DNA of 14,776 bases from Dialister sp. UBA734 (GCA_002297935.1 DBLC01000089.1:12863-27638), one strand, 5' to 3'; shown: positions 7,468 through 14,582, counted from the first letter of the stretch. Translations and numbers: made by a program. The notes: generated by a model not told the origin, from the letters alone.

Positions 7468-7507
7468 GAGAAACCTTCAGAACCCTTAGAACCTTCAGAA
7501 CCTTATA
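7468..7507. repeat. 9-bp tandem array D (GAACCTTCA type)
   Basis: Units are GAACCTTCA, GAACCCTTA, GAACCTTCA and GAACCTTA. Positions 7472-7494 match 10523-10545 perfectly in inverted orientation (23 bp). Confidence 0.8.
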
Positions 7508-7646
7508 CTCACTAGCGGAATCATACCAACCAACGCAAATCCTTAACTTAATAGCATTGCCCTGCCCCCCTTCCAGAGGAAGAGGGTAACCGCTGGTGCA
7601 ACTACCGCTACAGTCTTAGCTTTTCATCATCCATTATATAAAATTT

Positions 7647-7704
7647 GCGGCGCCCTATATTTTAAAGCGCCGCACCACCATTTCTCACTTCTCACTTCTC
7701 ACTG
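7647..7704. repeat. Right half of a compound element, overlapping the GNAT stop codon
   Basis: A GCGGCGC...GCGCCGC hairpin (7647-7673) is followed by CCACCA and three TTCTCAC units. On the minus strand these supply the TGA stop and the bases after it for the acetyltransferase. No matching left arm is seen, so this is probably a deleted copy. Confidence 0.75.
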
Positions 7705-8202
7705 CTTTTCCGCAGTCCATCTCATCTGATACCACACCACGTCGCCATGGGTGGAGTCGGATTTGCCTTCGTTTTGGAAGCCGAAGGAGGCGTAGTAGTG
7801 AACCAGTCTGTCTTTGCAGGTGAGAACGATGCCTTGCTTGCCTTCTTCTTGGGCCTGTTTTTGGAACGCTTCGATCAGCTTGCCTGCCCAGCCTTGTCTG
7901 CGATAGGCCGGAATGGTGTTTAAGCCGAAAATCATCTGCCAGGCGCCGGTTTCTTTGTGCAGTGTGGCATCGGCATACATATCATCGTTCAAATCTTTTT
8001 CGTCGGTGGTCATGCCGTCGATGAAGCCCACCAGTTTTCCTTCTACGTACAGGAGAAGGAAATGGTTCGGATAGGATGCTAAGCGTTCTCGAATCTGCTC
8101 TGCCGTGGCGGCTTCTGCTTTGGGGAAACATTCTGCTTCGACGGCAGCTAAGGCCTCTGCATCCTGGATATTTCCCTGACGAATGGTATAGTTTTCAGAC
8201 AT
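7699..8202 (-). CDS. GNAT-family N-acetyltransferase
   Basis: A cytoplasmic acetyl-CoA-dependent acetyltransferase of 167 aa, single domain. Motif A is seen as NTIPAYRRQGWAGKLI at 95-110; its Arg/Gln-x-x-Gly-x-Ala loop grips the acetyl-CoA pyrophosphate. Motif B follows as HYYASFGF at 135-142, with a candidate catalytic Tyr at 136 or 137. The N-terminal stretch with AVEAECFP and the overall layout resemble the arylalkylamine N-acetyltransferase-like subgroup. The substrate cannot be assigned; an amine is a guess. ATG 8202 is preferred over ATG 8208 because GAGGA directly abuts the latter and lies six bases before the former. A TATAAT at 8224-8229 could serve as -10, but its -35 region is inside a 7-bp repeat array and does not match. 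Confidence 0.86.
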   Translation of the reverse strand: MSENYTIRQGNIQDAEALAAVEAECFPKAEAATAEQIRERLASYPNHFLLLYVEGKLVGFIDGMTTDEKDLNDDMYADATLHKETGAWQMIFGLNTIPAYRRQGWAGKLIEAFQKQAQEEGKQGIVLTCKDRLVHYYASFGFQNEGKSDSTHGDVVWYQMRWTAEKQ

Positions 8203-8231
8203 GGTCATTCCTCGTTTCGTTTTATTATAAT

Positions 8232-8322
8232 AGGTGACTGGTGATAATGGGGGGACTGGTGATAATGGGGTGACTGGTGACTGGGAAGTAGCTAGGGATT
8301 AGGAGCTAGGCCCTGGGGGTTA
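8232..8322. repeat. 7-bp arrays upstream of the GNAT gene
   Basis: GTGACTG and GTGATAATGGG-type units at 8232-8290 run into AGCTAGG/GATTAGG/AGCTAGG/CCCTGGG units at 8290-8320. They occupy the region where the acetyltransferase promoter would be expected. Confidence 0.75.
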
Positions 8323-8324
8323 TA

Positions 8325-8600
8325 GGTTACTCAGGTTTCTCAAGTTGCTAAGGTTGCTAAGGTTGCTCGAATGTGCCATTAAACTGCAGTGTCATCTGGT
8401 CAGGTTCAACCGTAATGATTTGATTCTTTAAGCCCTTACCACTAGTGCTAAGAGATTTCTCCACTCAGGAGCACATCTCATTGCAATACACCTATACCAT
8501 CTATCCAAATACGACCGGTCGAAATGACGGATTCGGTTAGCGGCACAGGCAAGAAACCTAAGCAACCTGAGAAACTTGAGCCACCTGAGAAACCTAATCT
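8325..8600. repeat. Element with 9-bp arrays A and B as inverted ends
   Basis: Array A (about 8329-8368; CTCAGGTTT, CTCAAGTTG, CTAAGGTTG units) and array B (about 8551-8600; AAACCTAAG, CAACCTGAG, AAACTTGAG, CCACCTGAG units) face each other. Between them are half-copies of the 7205-7445 palindrome: AGAGATTTCTCCACT near 8450-8465 and CCGGTCGAAATGAC near 8515-8528. Array B ends four bases before the GGDEF gene's stop codon. No gene is seen in the 8203-8603 spacer. Confidence 0.75.
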
Positions 8601-8603
8601 ACG

Positions 8604-10448
8604 TCACCGTTTCCTCCGATTATTCTCCGGCAAACTGTAAAAGCGATTTTTCGCTTCATACATGCGATGGTCGCCGGCTTTTTCTATTTCATCCATGGAG
8701 GCCCAGTGTTTTTCCTGGCTGGAGACGTAGCCGCCGGCCACGGTCAGTTTGTTGACCAGTTTGCCCGACCATTTCGCTACGGTTTCTTCAAAGTCTTTCT
8801 TGAGTTCCGGCAGGCGGCTGTCGTCGATAGCCAGCAGGGCGGCAAATTCATCGCCGCCTACGCGGTAGATTTTGCCGTAGCTACCGAAGCATTGTTTCAT
8901 GCACGCGGCGGCACCTTGGATAAGTTCGTCCCCGGCAGCGTGGCCCAGGGTGTCGTTCACTTGTTTCAGTCCATTCACGTCCATGGAAACGTAGATGAAC
9001 GGTTTTCCGGTTTCCAAGGTGAGTTGCACGTCTTCGATATAGGCCCGGCGGTTGCGGCACTGGGTCAGTTCGTCGGTGTGGGACGCGTAGAGCAGGTTTT
9101 CTTCCCGCCGCTTTTCTTCGTCGATGTCGCGGATGGTGTAAATCAGGGTTTTCGGATTTCCTTTTTCATCCCGGCCAATCACAATGAAAGACGCCTGGAA
9201 CCAGCGGTTTTCTTTGGACACATAGTCCAGGGTCAAGCTCTTTTTGTCTTTCAAGCGAGCCGCAATGGTGGAGAGATCGATGAAATGCTGCACCTTTTCC
9301 CAATCGTCGTCCAAAGTTTGCCGTTTCATGTACTGGTACAGCTTGGTTTCTGCCTGGTGGAGCACTTTTCTTTTCTCAGAATGATGGGCGCCGACGGAAT
9401 AGTCCATGTAGGTGTCTTTTTCCAGGTCAATCAGGTGCATGCTGTGGTAAATATCGGCCATGGAAAACAGGATATTGAACTGGTTGTCCCGTTCTTTTCT
9501 GGTTTTCAATACTTTCGCCAGCATGAACAAAATAATGCAGGCCGCCAGGAGCAAGTAGCCGCCCACCACAATGAGAGCCAGGGCATTATTTCTGGTATTC
9601 ACCGCGGTAGACCAAGCCACGCCGATGGTATAGGGACCGGAGAAACGGAAGGACACTTTGTACTCTTCCCCATCCATGTAGACATAGCCTTTGTGCAGTG
9701 ATTCGTTGCTCTGTTGGCGCACGATGCCTACGCTGTCCAGAGATTTCCCGATTTTTTCTTTGTCCGTGGCCCCATAGATGGTGCCATTTTCTCGATTGGC
9801 CACAAAAATCTGCAGTCCTTCCACGGTGGGCATGCGGCTCACCACTTCGGATACTTCATTCTGTTTCAATTCATGGAGCAGCCGAATGGGCGCAATTCCC
9901 ACTTCGACGAGCCGCTCTTTCTTTTCATCCCACACCATGGCGTACATCATCTTTTTATGTTCCGCCGTGTTGGGTGCCGCATCCTGGCACATGGACAGGT
10001 CGTGATTGTACAGCATGGGCTTGAAATAGGACATCTGCTTTCCCGAATCTAAGGTAAATCCATAATAAATGGGAAGAGTCCCGCTATATATTTTCCCTTC
10101 TTGATTGAGCAGATGAATTTCATCTACCGAAACCAGTTTCGCAATTTTCTTCAGTTCTTTCGCATCGTACTCTACTTCCGGCTTGGCATCGATGATGTAG
10201 GCCACGGTCTTCGCCCGGACCACATAATCATCCTTCAAGGAATCAATCAGGGCTTGTTCATTTTTCTCATTGCTTTCGATCACATTGATGATCCGGTCCA
10301 GCAGGAGGAGTGATGTATTGTCGTAGTTTTTCGTATTGATGGTGTTGAGAATCCCTAGCTGAATCCCCAGCGCCACGGCAATCACAGAGAAAACGACGCC
10401 GATCATGGTATATAGTTTTTTCCCTTTTTCATTCAGTCCGATTTTCAT
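8604..10448 (-). CDS. Membrane-anchored sensor diguanylate cyclase (GGDEF)
   Basis: The C-terminal GGDEF domain should condense two GTP to cyclic di-GMP. The 614-aa protein has a membrane segment at about 13-35, an extracytoplasmic sensor of about 250 residues with a Cache-like look (38-285), a second membrane segment at about 288-312, a divergent PAS-like linker (about 320-445) and the cyclase domain (about 448-608). The active-site motif is intact, GGDEF at 531-535, and DELTQCRNRR marks the domain start. The product-inhibition site RxxD expected just upstream is GSYG, so feedback inhibition by c-di-GMP is probably absent. No EAL domain follows. ATG 10448 has GGAG seven bases upstream. The gene is alone, with its own promoter, and its spacers carry 9-bp arrays in inverted orientation. 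The signal sensed is unknown. Confidence 0.94.
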   Translation of the reverse strand: MKIGLNEKGKKLYTMIGVVFSVIAVALGIQLGILNTINTKNYDNTSLLLLDRIINVIESNEKNEQALIDSLKDDYVVRAKTVAYIIDAKPEVEYDAKELKKIAKLVSVDEIHLLNQEGKIYSGTLPIYYGFTLDSGKQMSYFKPMLYNHDLSMCQDAAPNTAEHKKMMYAMVWDEKKERLVEVGIAPIRLLHELKQNEVSEVVSRMPTVEGLQIFVANRENGTIYGATDKEKIGKSLDSVGIVRQQSNESLHKGYVYMDGEEYKVSFRFSGPYTIGVAWSTAVNTRNNALALIVVGGYLLLAACIILFMLAKVLKTRKERDNQFNILFSMADIYHSMHLIDLEKDTYMDYSVGAHHSEKRKVLHQAETKLYQYMKRQTLDDDWEKVQHFIDLSTIAARLKDKKSLTLDYVSKENRWFQASFIVIGRDEKGNPKTLIYTIRDIDEEKRREENLLYASHTDELTQCRNRRAYIEDVQLTLETGKPFIYVSMDVNGLKQVNDTLGHAAGDELIQGAAACMKQCFGSYGKIYRVGGDEFAALLAIDDSRLPELKKDFEETVAKWSGKLVNKLTVAGGYVSSQEKHWASMDEIEKAGDHRMYEAKNRFYSLPENNRRKR

Positions 10449-10502
10449 GGTGCGCTCCGTTTCTCATCAATGGCGTTGCTGAATATACATCCGCTAGGGA
10501 TA

Positions 10503-10560
10503 TAAGTTTCTCAGGTGGCTCAAGGTTCTAAGGGTTCTGAAGGTTCTTAGGGGTCTTGAA
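10503..10560. repeat. 9-bp tandem array C in the leader of the GGDEF gene
   Basis: Units TTTCTCAGG, TGGCTCAAG, GTTCTAAGG, GTTCTGAAG and GTTCTTAGG run through the predicted 5' untranslated leader. Its first part (10506-10524) is a perfect 19-bp inverse match of array B (8575-8593). The following part (10523-10545) is a perfect 23-bp inverse match of array D (7472-7494). Confidence 0.85.
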
Positions 10561-10583
10561 TCACCTATCACTGCAATTCCCAT

Positions 10584-10612
10584 ATTATATAGATTTTCGT
10601 TAAGAAAGTAAA
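10584..10612 (-). promoter_or_regulatory. Sigma-A promoter of the GGDEF gene
   Basis: On the minus strand TTTACT (10607-10612), a 17-bp spacer and a perfect TATAAT (10584-10589). The transcript would start near 10577, leaving a leader of about 130 nt that contains array C. Confidence 0.65.
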
Positions 10613-10620
10613 GAATAAAA

Positions 10621-10970
10621 TGAGGAGTTAGGAATGAGGAATGATAGTAGCGGCGCACAACTTATAAAGCGCCGCAAATTAGAAAAAAGGTTATTATTCT
10701 GCGAATTTCTCCTTCCTAACATAGAAATATTTCCGCTTGGCAAAGGGGTATAAAGGGTTATATAAGGTTATGTGCTTACTGTAGCATCACAAATCGCAAA
10801 AAAGGTTATGAGACTATCGAAAATCTCATAACCCTTTTTAACCTTTATAACCTTTGCCCAAGCGGCAACATGAATATGTTAGGAAGAAGAAGTCAGCAGA
10901 ATGATAACCTTTGATATCATTTGCGGCGCTTTATAAGTTGTGCGCCGCCACCACCACTCCTAACTCCTCA
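10621..10970. repeat. 350-bp nested palindrome between dctM and the GGDEF promoter
   Basis: Four inverted layers can be followed. The 7-bp-type arms are at 10622-10633 and 10958-10969 (12 bp perfect). A 30-bp perfect pair lies at 10650-10679 and 10919-10948, each half itself a GCGGCGC...GCGCCGC hairpin. Inner pairs are 10689-10702/10896-10909 (13 of 14), 10712-10723/10875-10886 (12 perfect) and 10733-10746/10851-10865 (one extra base). The centre is GGTTATGAGA...TCTCATAACC at 10804-10833. The right arm ends at the base before the dctM stop codon, so the whole element would be transcribed as the dctM 3' untranslated region. No gene is seen in 10449-10970. Confidence 0.9.
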
Positions 10971-12248
10971 CTATTTAAGTACCGACGGCAGCCAGGTGGC
11001 AATTTCTGGTACGAAGCACAGGAGGGCAATTTCTGCCACCATGATGAGAGCGAATGGCGCAGAGCCGGCGATGATGTCCTGGATGGAGCTGTCTTCGCTG
11101 ATGCCTTTGATGACGAAGAGGTTCATGCCTACCGGTGGGGTAATCAGAGCCAATTCCATATTGATCAGCATGACCACGTTGAACCAGATGGGGTCAAAGC
11201 CCAAGGCTTTGATAATCGGGTACAACATCGGCAATGTGATGAGGATGATGGACACCGTTTCCAGTACGCAGCCCAGGAGGAGCAGCACGATATTGATGCC
11301 AATGAGGACAATCCAGCGATTGAAGCCCCCTTCGGTGACGATGGACATCAGGGCCTGCGGTACCTGCAGCACCGTCAGGATGTAGCCGAAGAGCATGGCC
11401 CCGACCATGATGGCAAAAATCATGCAGGAGGTCTTGATGGTGGAGCGCAGGATGGCTGGCATATCGGAAATACTGATACTTCTATAGATAAAGAAGGTAA
11501 TAATCAGGGCATACACGGTGCCGACAGCGGCTGCTTCGGTAGGAGTGAAGACACCGGTGTAAATCCCGCCGATGATGATGATTGGCAGAAGCAGGCCCCA
11601 GATATTTTCCCGAAGGGATTTCATCTTTTCGGCCATGGAGGCTTTCGCTTCTCTTGGTTTGTTCCAGGAAGCAATGACGATATAGAGCACGAAGAGACCA
11701 GTCAAGAGAGCACCCGGTACGACGCCGGACATAAAGAGTTTGCCTACGGACTCATCGGTGATGGTGCCGTAAAGAATCATCGGAATGGACGGCGGAATCA
11801 GAATGCCCAAGGTACCGCCGGCTGCTACGGAGCCGACCACCAGTTTTCTGTCGTAGCCGCGCTTCAGCATTTCTGGAATGGCCATAGCGCCAATGGTGAC
11901 GGCGGTGGCTACGGAAGAACCGGAAATGGCTGCGAAAATGGCGCAGGCAAAAATGGTGGCAATGCCAAGGCCGCCAGGCAGGTGGCCCATCCATTTGCTG
12001 CCCAAATCAAAGAGGCCGCTGCCGACCCGACCGGTCAGCATGATCTGGCTCATCAGAATGTACAGTGGCACCGAAGTCAGTACATAGGAATCCAATGTCT
12101 TATAGGCAATCACCGGTACCTGGGACAGGGTGGACATATCTACGAATTGAATAATCCCCAGAATCCCAGCGATGGTCAGCGTGAACGCCACAGGCATGCC
12201 AATAATTAAGAGGATAATAATAAATAAAGCAAAACCAGCCAGTACCAT
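10971..12248 (-). CDS. dctM: TRAP transporter large permease, DctM type
   Basis: The 425-aa inner-membrane subunit forms the sodium-driven transport channel of a tripartite ATP-independent periplasmic (TRAP) transporter. It is hydrophobic throughout, with roughly twelve or more membrane segments; family-typical stretches are SGSSVATAVTIGAMAIPEM near 110-130, GTLGILIPPSIPMILYG near 145-162, and ITPPVGMNLFVIKG near 375-390. It has the usual DctM length. The start ATG (12246-12248) overlaps the dctQ stop by one base as TAATG, implying translational coupling, and has AAAGGAGG inside the end of dctQ. Transport runs on sodium gradient, not ATP. The C-terminus ends exactly where the next palindromic element begins. 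Confidence 0.97.
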   Translation of the reverse strand: MVLAGFALFIIILLIIGMPVAFTLTIAGILGIIQFVDMSTLSQVPVIAYKTLDSYVLTSVPLYILMSQIMLTGRVGSGLFDLGSKWMGHLPGGLGIATIFACAIFAAISGSSVATAVTIGAMAIPEMLKRGYDRKLVVGSVAAGGTLGILIPPSIPMILYGTITDESVGKLFMSGVVPGALLTGLFVLYIVIASWNKPREAKASMAEKMKSLRENIWGLLLPIIIIGGIYTGVFTPTEAAAVGTVYALIITFFIYRSISISDMPAILRSTIKTSCMIFAIMVGAMLFGYILTVLQVPQALMSIVTEGGFNRWIVLIGINIVLLLLGCVLETVSIILITLPMLYPIIKALGFDPIWFNVVMLINMELALITPPVGMNLFVIKGISEDSSIQDIIAGSAPFALIMVAEIALLCFVPEIATWLPSVLK

Positions 12249-12757
12249 TATTTCTCCTCCTTTTCATCAGCAAAGAAATCAGCCAAGAAGTGGTTGATGA
12301 TTTCCAGAAACAGCAAAACAAATCCGATCACCATGAAGGTTTGCGGAATCCACAGGGGCACGCGGAGCAGCGACGGCGATACGACGCCCATCTGCAGGCT
12401 CATGAGCATGTAGTTGGTGGATTCGGTCATGCACACATAAATGGCAAAGAGGGACAATACGGTGGTGAGGATGTCCAGTACCCGTCTCACGTTTCTAGGG
12501 AAACGGGAATAGAGGAAATCGACACAAATGTGTCCGTGGGTTCTCATGGTATAAGACATGCCAAAGAATCCCGCCAGAATCAAAAGATAAGTCGATATTT
12601 CCATGGCCCATACAGTCGGGCTATGAAGTACGCTGCGGGCAAATATTTCATAACAAATAATGAAGGCTGTCACTAAAATAGCCAGCCCGGCAATTGCCGC
12701 AGCTCCACAAGTGATATAACCTAAGAGACGGTTATACATACGATATACAGAACGCAA
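12248..12757 (-). CDS. dctQ: TRAP transporter small permease, DctQ type
   Basis: The small membrane subunit associates with DctM and helps dock the loaded binding protein. Reading from TTG 12757 gives 169 aa with four membrane helices at about 14-36, 51-69, 92-113 and 137-156. Family marks seen are Trp50 before Glu53, the HICVD stretch (76-80) and SPSLLRVPLWIPQ before helix four. A frame extension up to a GTG at 12781 is open, but AAGGAGG lies inside it and eight bases before TTG 12757, so the TTG is the likely start; ATG 12739 is a fallback. The gene is separated from dctP by a repeat element and a hairpin, and overlaps dctM by one base. Confidence 0.94.
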   Translation of the reverse strand: MRSVYRMYNRLLGYITCGAAAIAGLAILVTAFIICYEIFARSVLHSPTVWAMEISTYLLILAGFFGMSYTMRTHGHICVDFLYSRFPRNVRRVLDILTTVLSLFAIYVCMTESTNYMLMSLQMGVVSPSLLRVPLWIPQTFMVIGFVLLFLEIINHFLADFFADEKEEK

Positions 12758-12782
12758 GAGACAACCCTCCTTGTCGATCACA

Positions 12783-12805
12783 GATTATCTCACATAGAGA
12801 TAATC
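12783..12805. other. Perfect 9-bp hairpin just upstream of dctQ
   Basis: GATTATCTC and GAGATAATC flank a five-base loop. In the mRNA it lies about 26 nt before the dctQ start and is not followed by a T-run. It is better explained as an mRNA-processing or stability structure than as a terminator. Confidence 0.6.
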
Positions 12806-12818
12806 CCAAAATGGGAAA

Positions 12819-12970
12819 GAGTGAGAAGTTAGAAGTGAGAAGTTAGAAATGATGGTGGCGGCGCACAACTTATAAAGCGCCGCAAATGATTATTTCTAAT
12901 TACATTGCCTGGCTGTATGAATTGTGCCAGGCTACCACCATTTCTCACTTCTAACTTCTCACTTCTCACT
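12819..12970. repeat. Compound palindromic element between dctP and dctQ
   Basis: Arms of GTGAGAA/GTTAGAA 7-bp units are perfectly complementary over 21 bp (12821-12841 and 12942-12962). Inside are two hairpins: GCGGCGC...GCGCCGC at 12858-12883 and GCCTGGC...GCCAGGC at 12907-12932. The GGTTAT core is missing. It is the smallest complete copy in the window and lies within a transporter operon. Confidence 0.88.
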
Positions 12971-13025
12971 CTTTGTCAAATTTCATAATATGCCAAATGA
13001 CACTAGGGAAATGACATTCGTGGTA

Positions 13026-14078
13026 TTACTTCTGAGCTGCTTTCTTGCAGTCTTCTACCAGCTGTTTGCCGAAGTCGCCTTGTTCCTGTTCGAATTTAGC
13101 GATAACCGGAGCGGTAGCTTCCTGCCAGAGGTGGATTTCGTCCTGTGGAATCGCATAGACATCCATGCCCTTAGCAGCCAGTTCTTTCAGGCAGCGTTCA
13201 TCTTCGGACTTGGTTTCTTTGCGGATTTCATCACGGATTTCTTTGGCTACATCATTGACGATCTTCTGCTGGTCAGCGGACAGTTTCTTCCAGGAGTTGT
13301 CGTTGATAGCCAGCAGGTAGCCTACGTAAGAATGGTTGGTGACGGTCATGTACTTGGATACTTCATAAATCTTACGGGACAGGATAGCGGTCTGACCGGA
13401 GGACTGGCCGTCGATGGTGCCGTTCTTGATAGCCATGTAAACTTCAGAGGAGCTCATGGTTGTCGGTGCAGCGCCCAGAGCCTGGATGATGTCGGCGGAC
13501 GTTTCAGAGTAGGAACGAATCTTCAGTCCCTGGAAATCCTGCGGCTTTTCAATCTTCTTGGCATTGTTGCAGAACTGTACGTATCCATAGTCAGCCCAAA
13601 TCAGAGGATGAACATTTTTCTTTTCCATTTCTGCAGAGAGAGCCTTGCCCAGGTCGCCGTCCAGTGCGTTATCTGCGGCTTCGATGGTTGGCAGTACAAA
13701 TGGGAGGTCCAGTACCTTCAGCGCCGGAACGACCATGGACCAACGAGCGGTGGAGTTCATGCCGATATCCAGGCCGCCGCTCATGAGAGCGTCGTTCATG
13801 TTCTGGTCGTTGTAGAGCTGTCCTGCCGGATAGACTTTGACTTCAATGGAACCTTTGGACCGTTCATTGACTTCTTTAGCGAATTTTTCAACGCTCTTGG
13901 ACAGATGGTGATCAGCTGGCAGCTGGTAAGCCAGTTTCAGTTCCACTTTCTGGCCGTTGCCTGCGGCTGCCTTCTGGTCTCCGCCGGAAGACATCCCACA
14001 TCCTGCCATGACCCCTGCCATAGCGATAGCTGCGAATCCTGCTGCTGCGATTTTTGCACTTTTCTTGAACATACCCAT
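13026..14078 (-). CDS. dctP: TRAP transporter substrate-binding lipoprotein, DctP type
   Basis: The extracytoplasmic subunit catches the solute and hands it to DctQM. It has 350 residues, with a Lys-rich start, a hydrophobic core and Cys27 in VMAGCG, a lipoprotein signal, so it is probably lipid-anchored. Typical DctP stretches are KVYPAGQLYNDQ (81-92), the SGGLDIG segment (100-106), and GLKIRSYS with Arg188, the conserved arginine that pairs with the substrate carboxylate in this family; ALGAAPTTMSSSEVYMAIKNGTIDGQ follows as usual in two parts. An organic or oxo acid substrate is therefore likely; which one is not visible. ATG 14078 follows AGGAGG by seven bases. It is the first gene of dctPQM and lies 260 bp after a T-box terminator on the same strand. 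Confidence 0.97.
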   Translation of the reverse strand: MGMFKKSAKIAAAGFAAIAMAGVMAGCGMSSGGDQKAAAGNGQKVELKLAYQLPADHHLSKSVEKFAKEVNERSKGSIEVKVYPAGQLYNDQNMNDALMSGGLDIGMNSTARWSMVVPALKVLDLPFVLPTIEAADNALDGDLGKALSAEMEKKNVHPLIWADYGYVQFCNNAKKIEKPQDFQGLKIRSYSETSADIIQALGAAPTTMSSSEVYMAIKNGTIDGQSSGQTAILSRKIYEVSKYMTVTNHSYVGYLLAINDNSWKKLSADQQKIVNDVAKEIRDEIRKETKSEDERCLKELAAKGMDVYAIPQDEIHLWQEATAPVIAKFEQEQGDFGKQLVEDCKKAAQK

Positions 14079-14140
14079 AATTTGCCTCCTACGTATCCTA
14101 CATACATGATGAATTTTTTCATTTTTGAATAAATCAGTTT

Positions 14141-14154
14141 GGGGGCTATCCCCC
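14141..14154. other. GGGGG/CCCCC mini-hairpin in the dctP leader
   Basis: Five G-C pairs close a CTAT loop in the dctP 5' leader, about 60 nt before the start codon. There is no T-run after it on the minus strand. A larger AGGAT...ATCCT inverted pair follows at about 14172-14202. Function unknown. Confidence 0.35.
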
Positions 14155-14210
14155 GTTTTCTACCTTGCAAATAGGATGTCTTCTGCTGCGCATACAGAAT
14201 CCTGTCCTTG

Positions 14211-14278
14211 GTGACTGGTAGACTAGTGACGGGTGACTAGGATCATTTCCCAGTCACGAGTCACCAGTCACGAGTCAC
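14211..14278. repeat. 7-bp GTGACTG-type hairpin between T-box and dctP
   Basis: The left array at 14211-14240 (GTGACTG and variants) and the right array at 14249-14278 (CAGTCAC/GAGTCAC) are approximate reverse complements around a short loop. A T-run follows on the plus strand only, so on the dctP strand it should not act as an intrinsic terminator. Confidence 0.8.
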
Positions 14279-14337
14279 TTTTTTGTCTCTTATCATAGGT
14301 GAGAGTATACCGCACTTCTTGAAATACTACATACTAC

Positions 14338-14576
14338 ACAAAAAACGCCCTGATTGCTAAAAAGCAACCAGGGCGTAAACCTTCTACGCGGTACCACCTC
14401 GCACTATACTCAGCGGCTTTGTAACGGTGCCAAACGCCATATCCTACTCATTTCAGATACAGGACTTCCGGACGACTTTGTGAGGACCCCCTACTGCCTT
14501 TCACCATACGGCAGCTCTCTGCGAGAAAGCCGGTTCACTTGCTTCCGTTCCTTGTCTTTATTCAAAAATTGAAGTT
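14338..14576 (-). promoter_or_regulatory. T-box riboswitch leader, probable valine (GUC) specifier
   Basis: On the minus strand the conserved T-box GGTGGTACCGCG lies at 14387-14398, followed by a strong terminator at 14345-14376 (ACGCCCTGGTTGCT paired with AGCAATCAGGGCGT, then six T). Upstream, Stem I can be folded: CTGCC/GGCAG near the apex beside an AGAGAG motif, GTGA/TCAC above the specifier loop, and CGGA/TCCG plus GGA/TCC below it. The 3' side of that loop reads AAAGUCG, so the best specifier is GUC (valine) preceded by A and followed by a purine. The UGGU in the T-box asks for a tRNA discriminator A, which fits tRNA-Val and disfavours serine. AAG and UCG are the other possible readings. 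Uncharged tRNA would favour the antiterminator and transcription toward dctP. Confidence 0.93.
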
Positions 14577-14582
14577 GATAGT

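Noticed and set aside
8667..9701. 344-codon open frame on the plus strand opposite the GGDEF gene
   Set aside because: The opposite strand encodes an intact, recognisable GGDEF protein with promoter and start; this frame is its shadow. The same holds for the 410- to 432-codon plus-strand frames opposite dctM and dctP.
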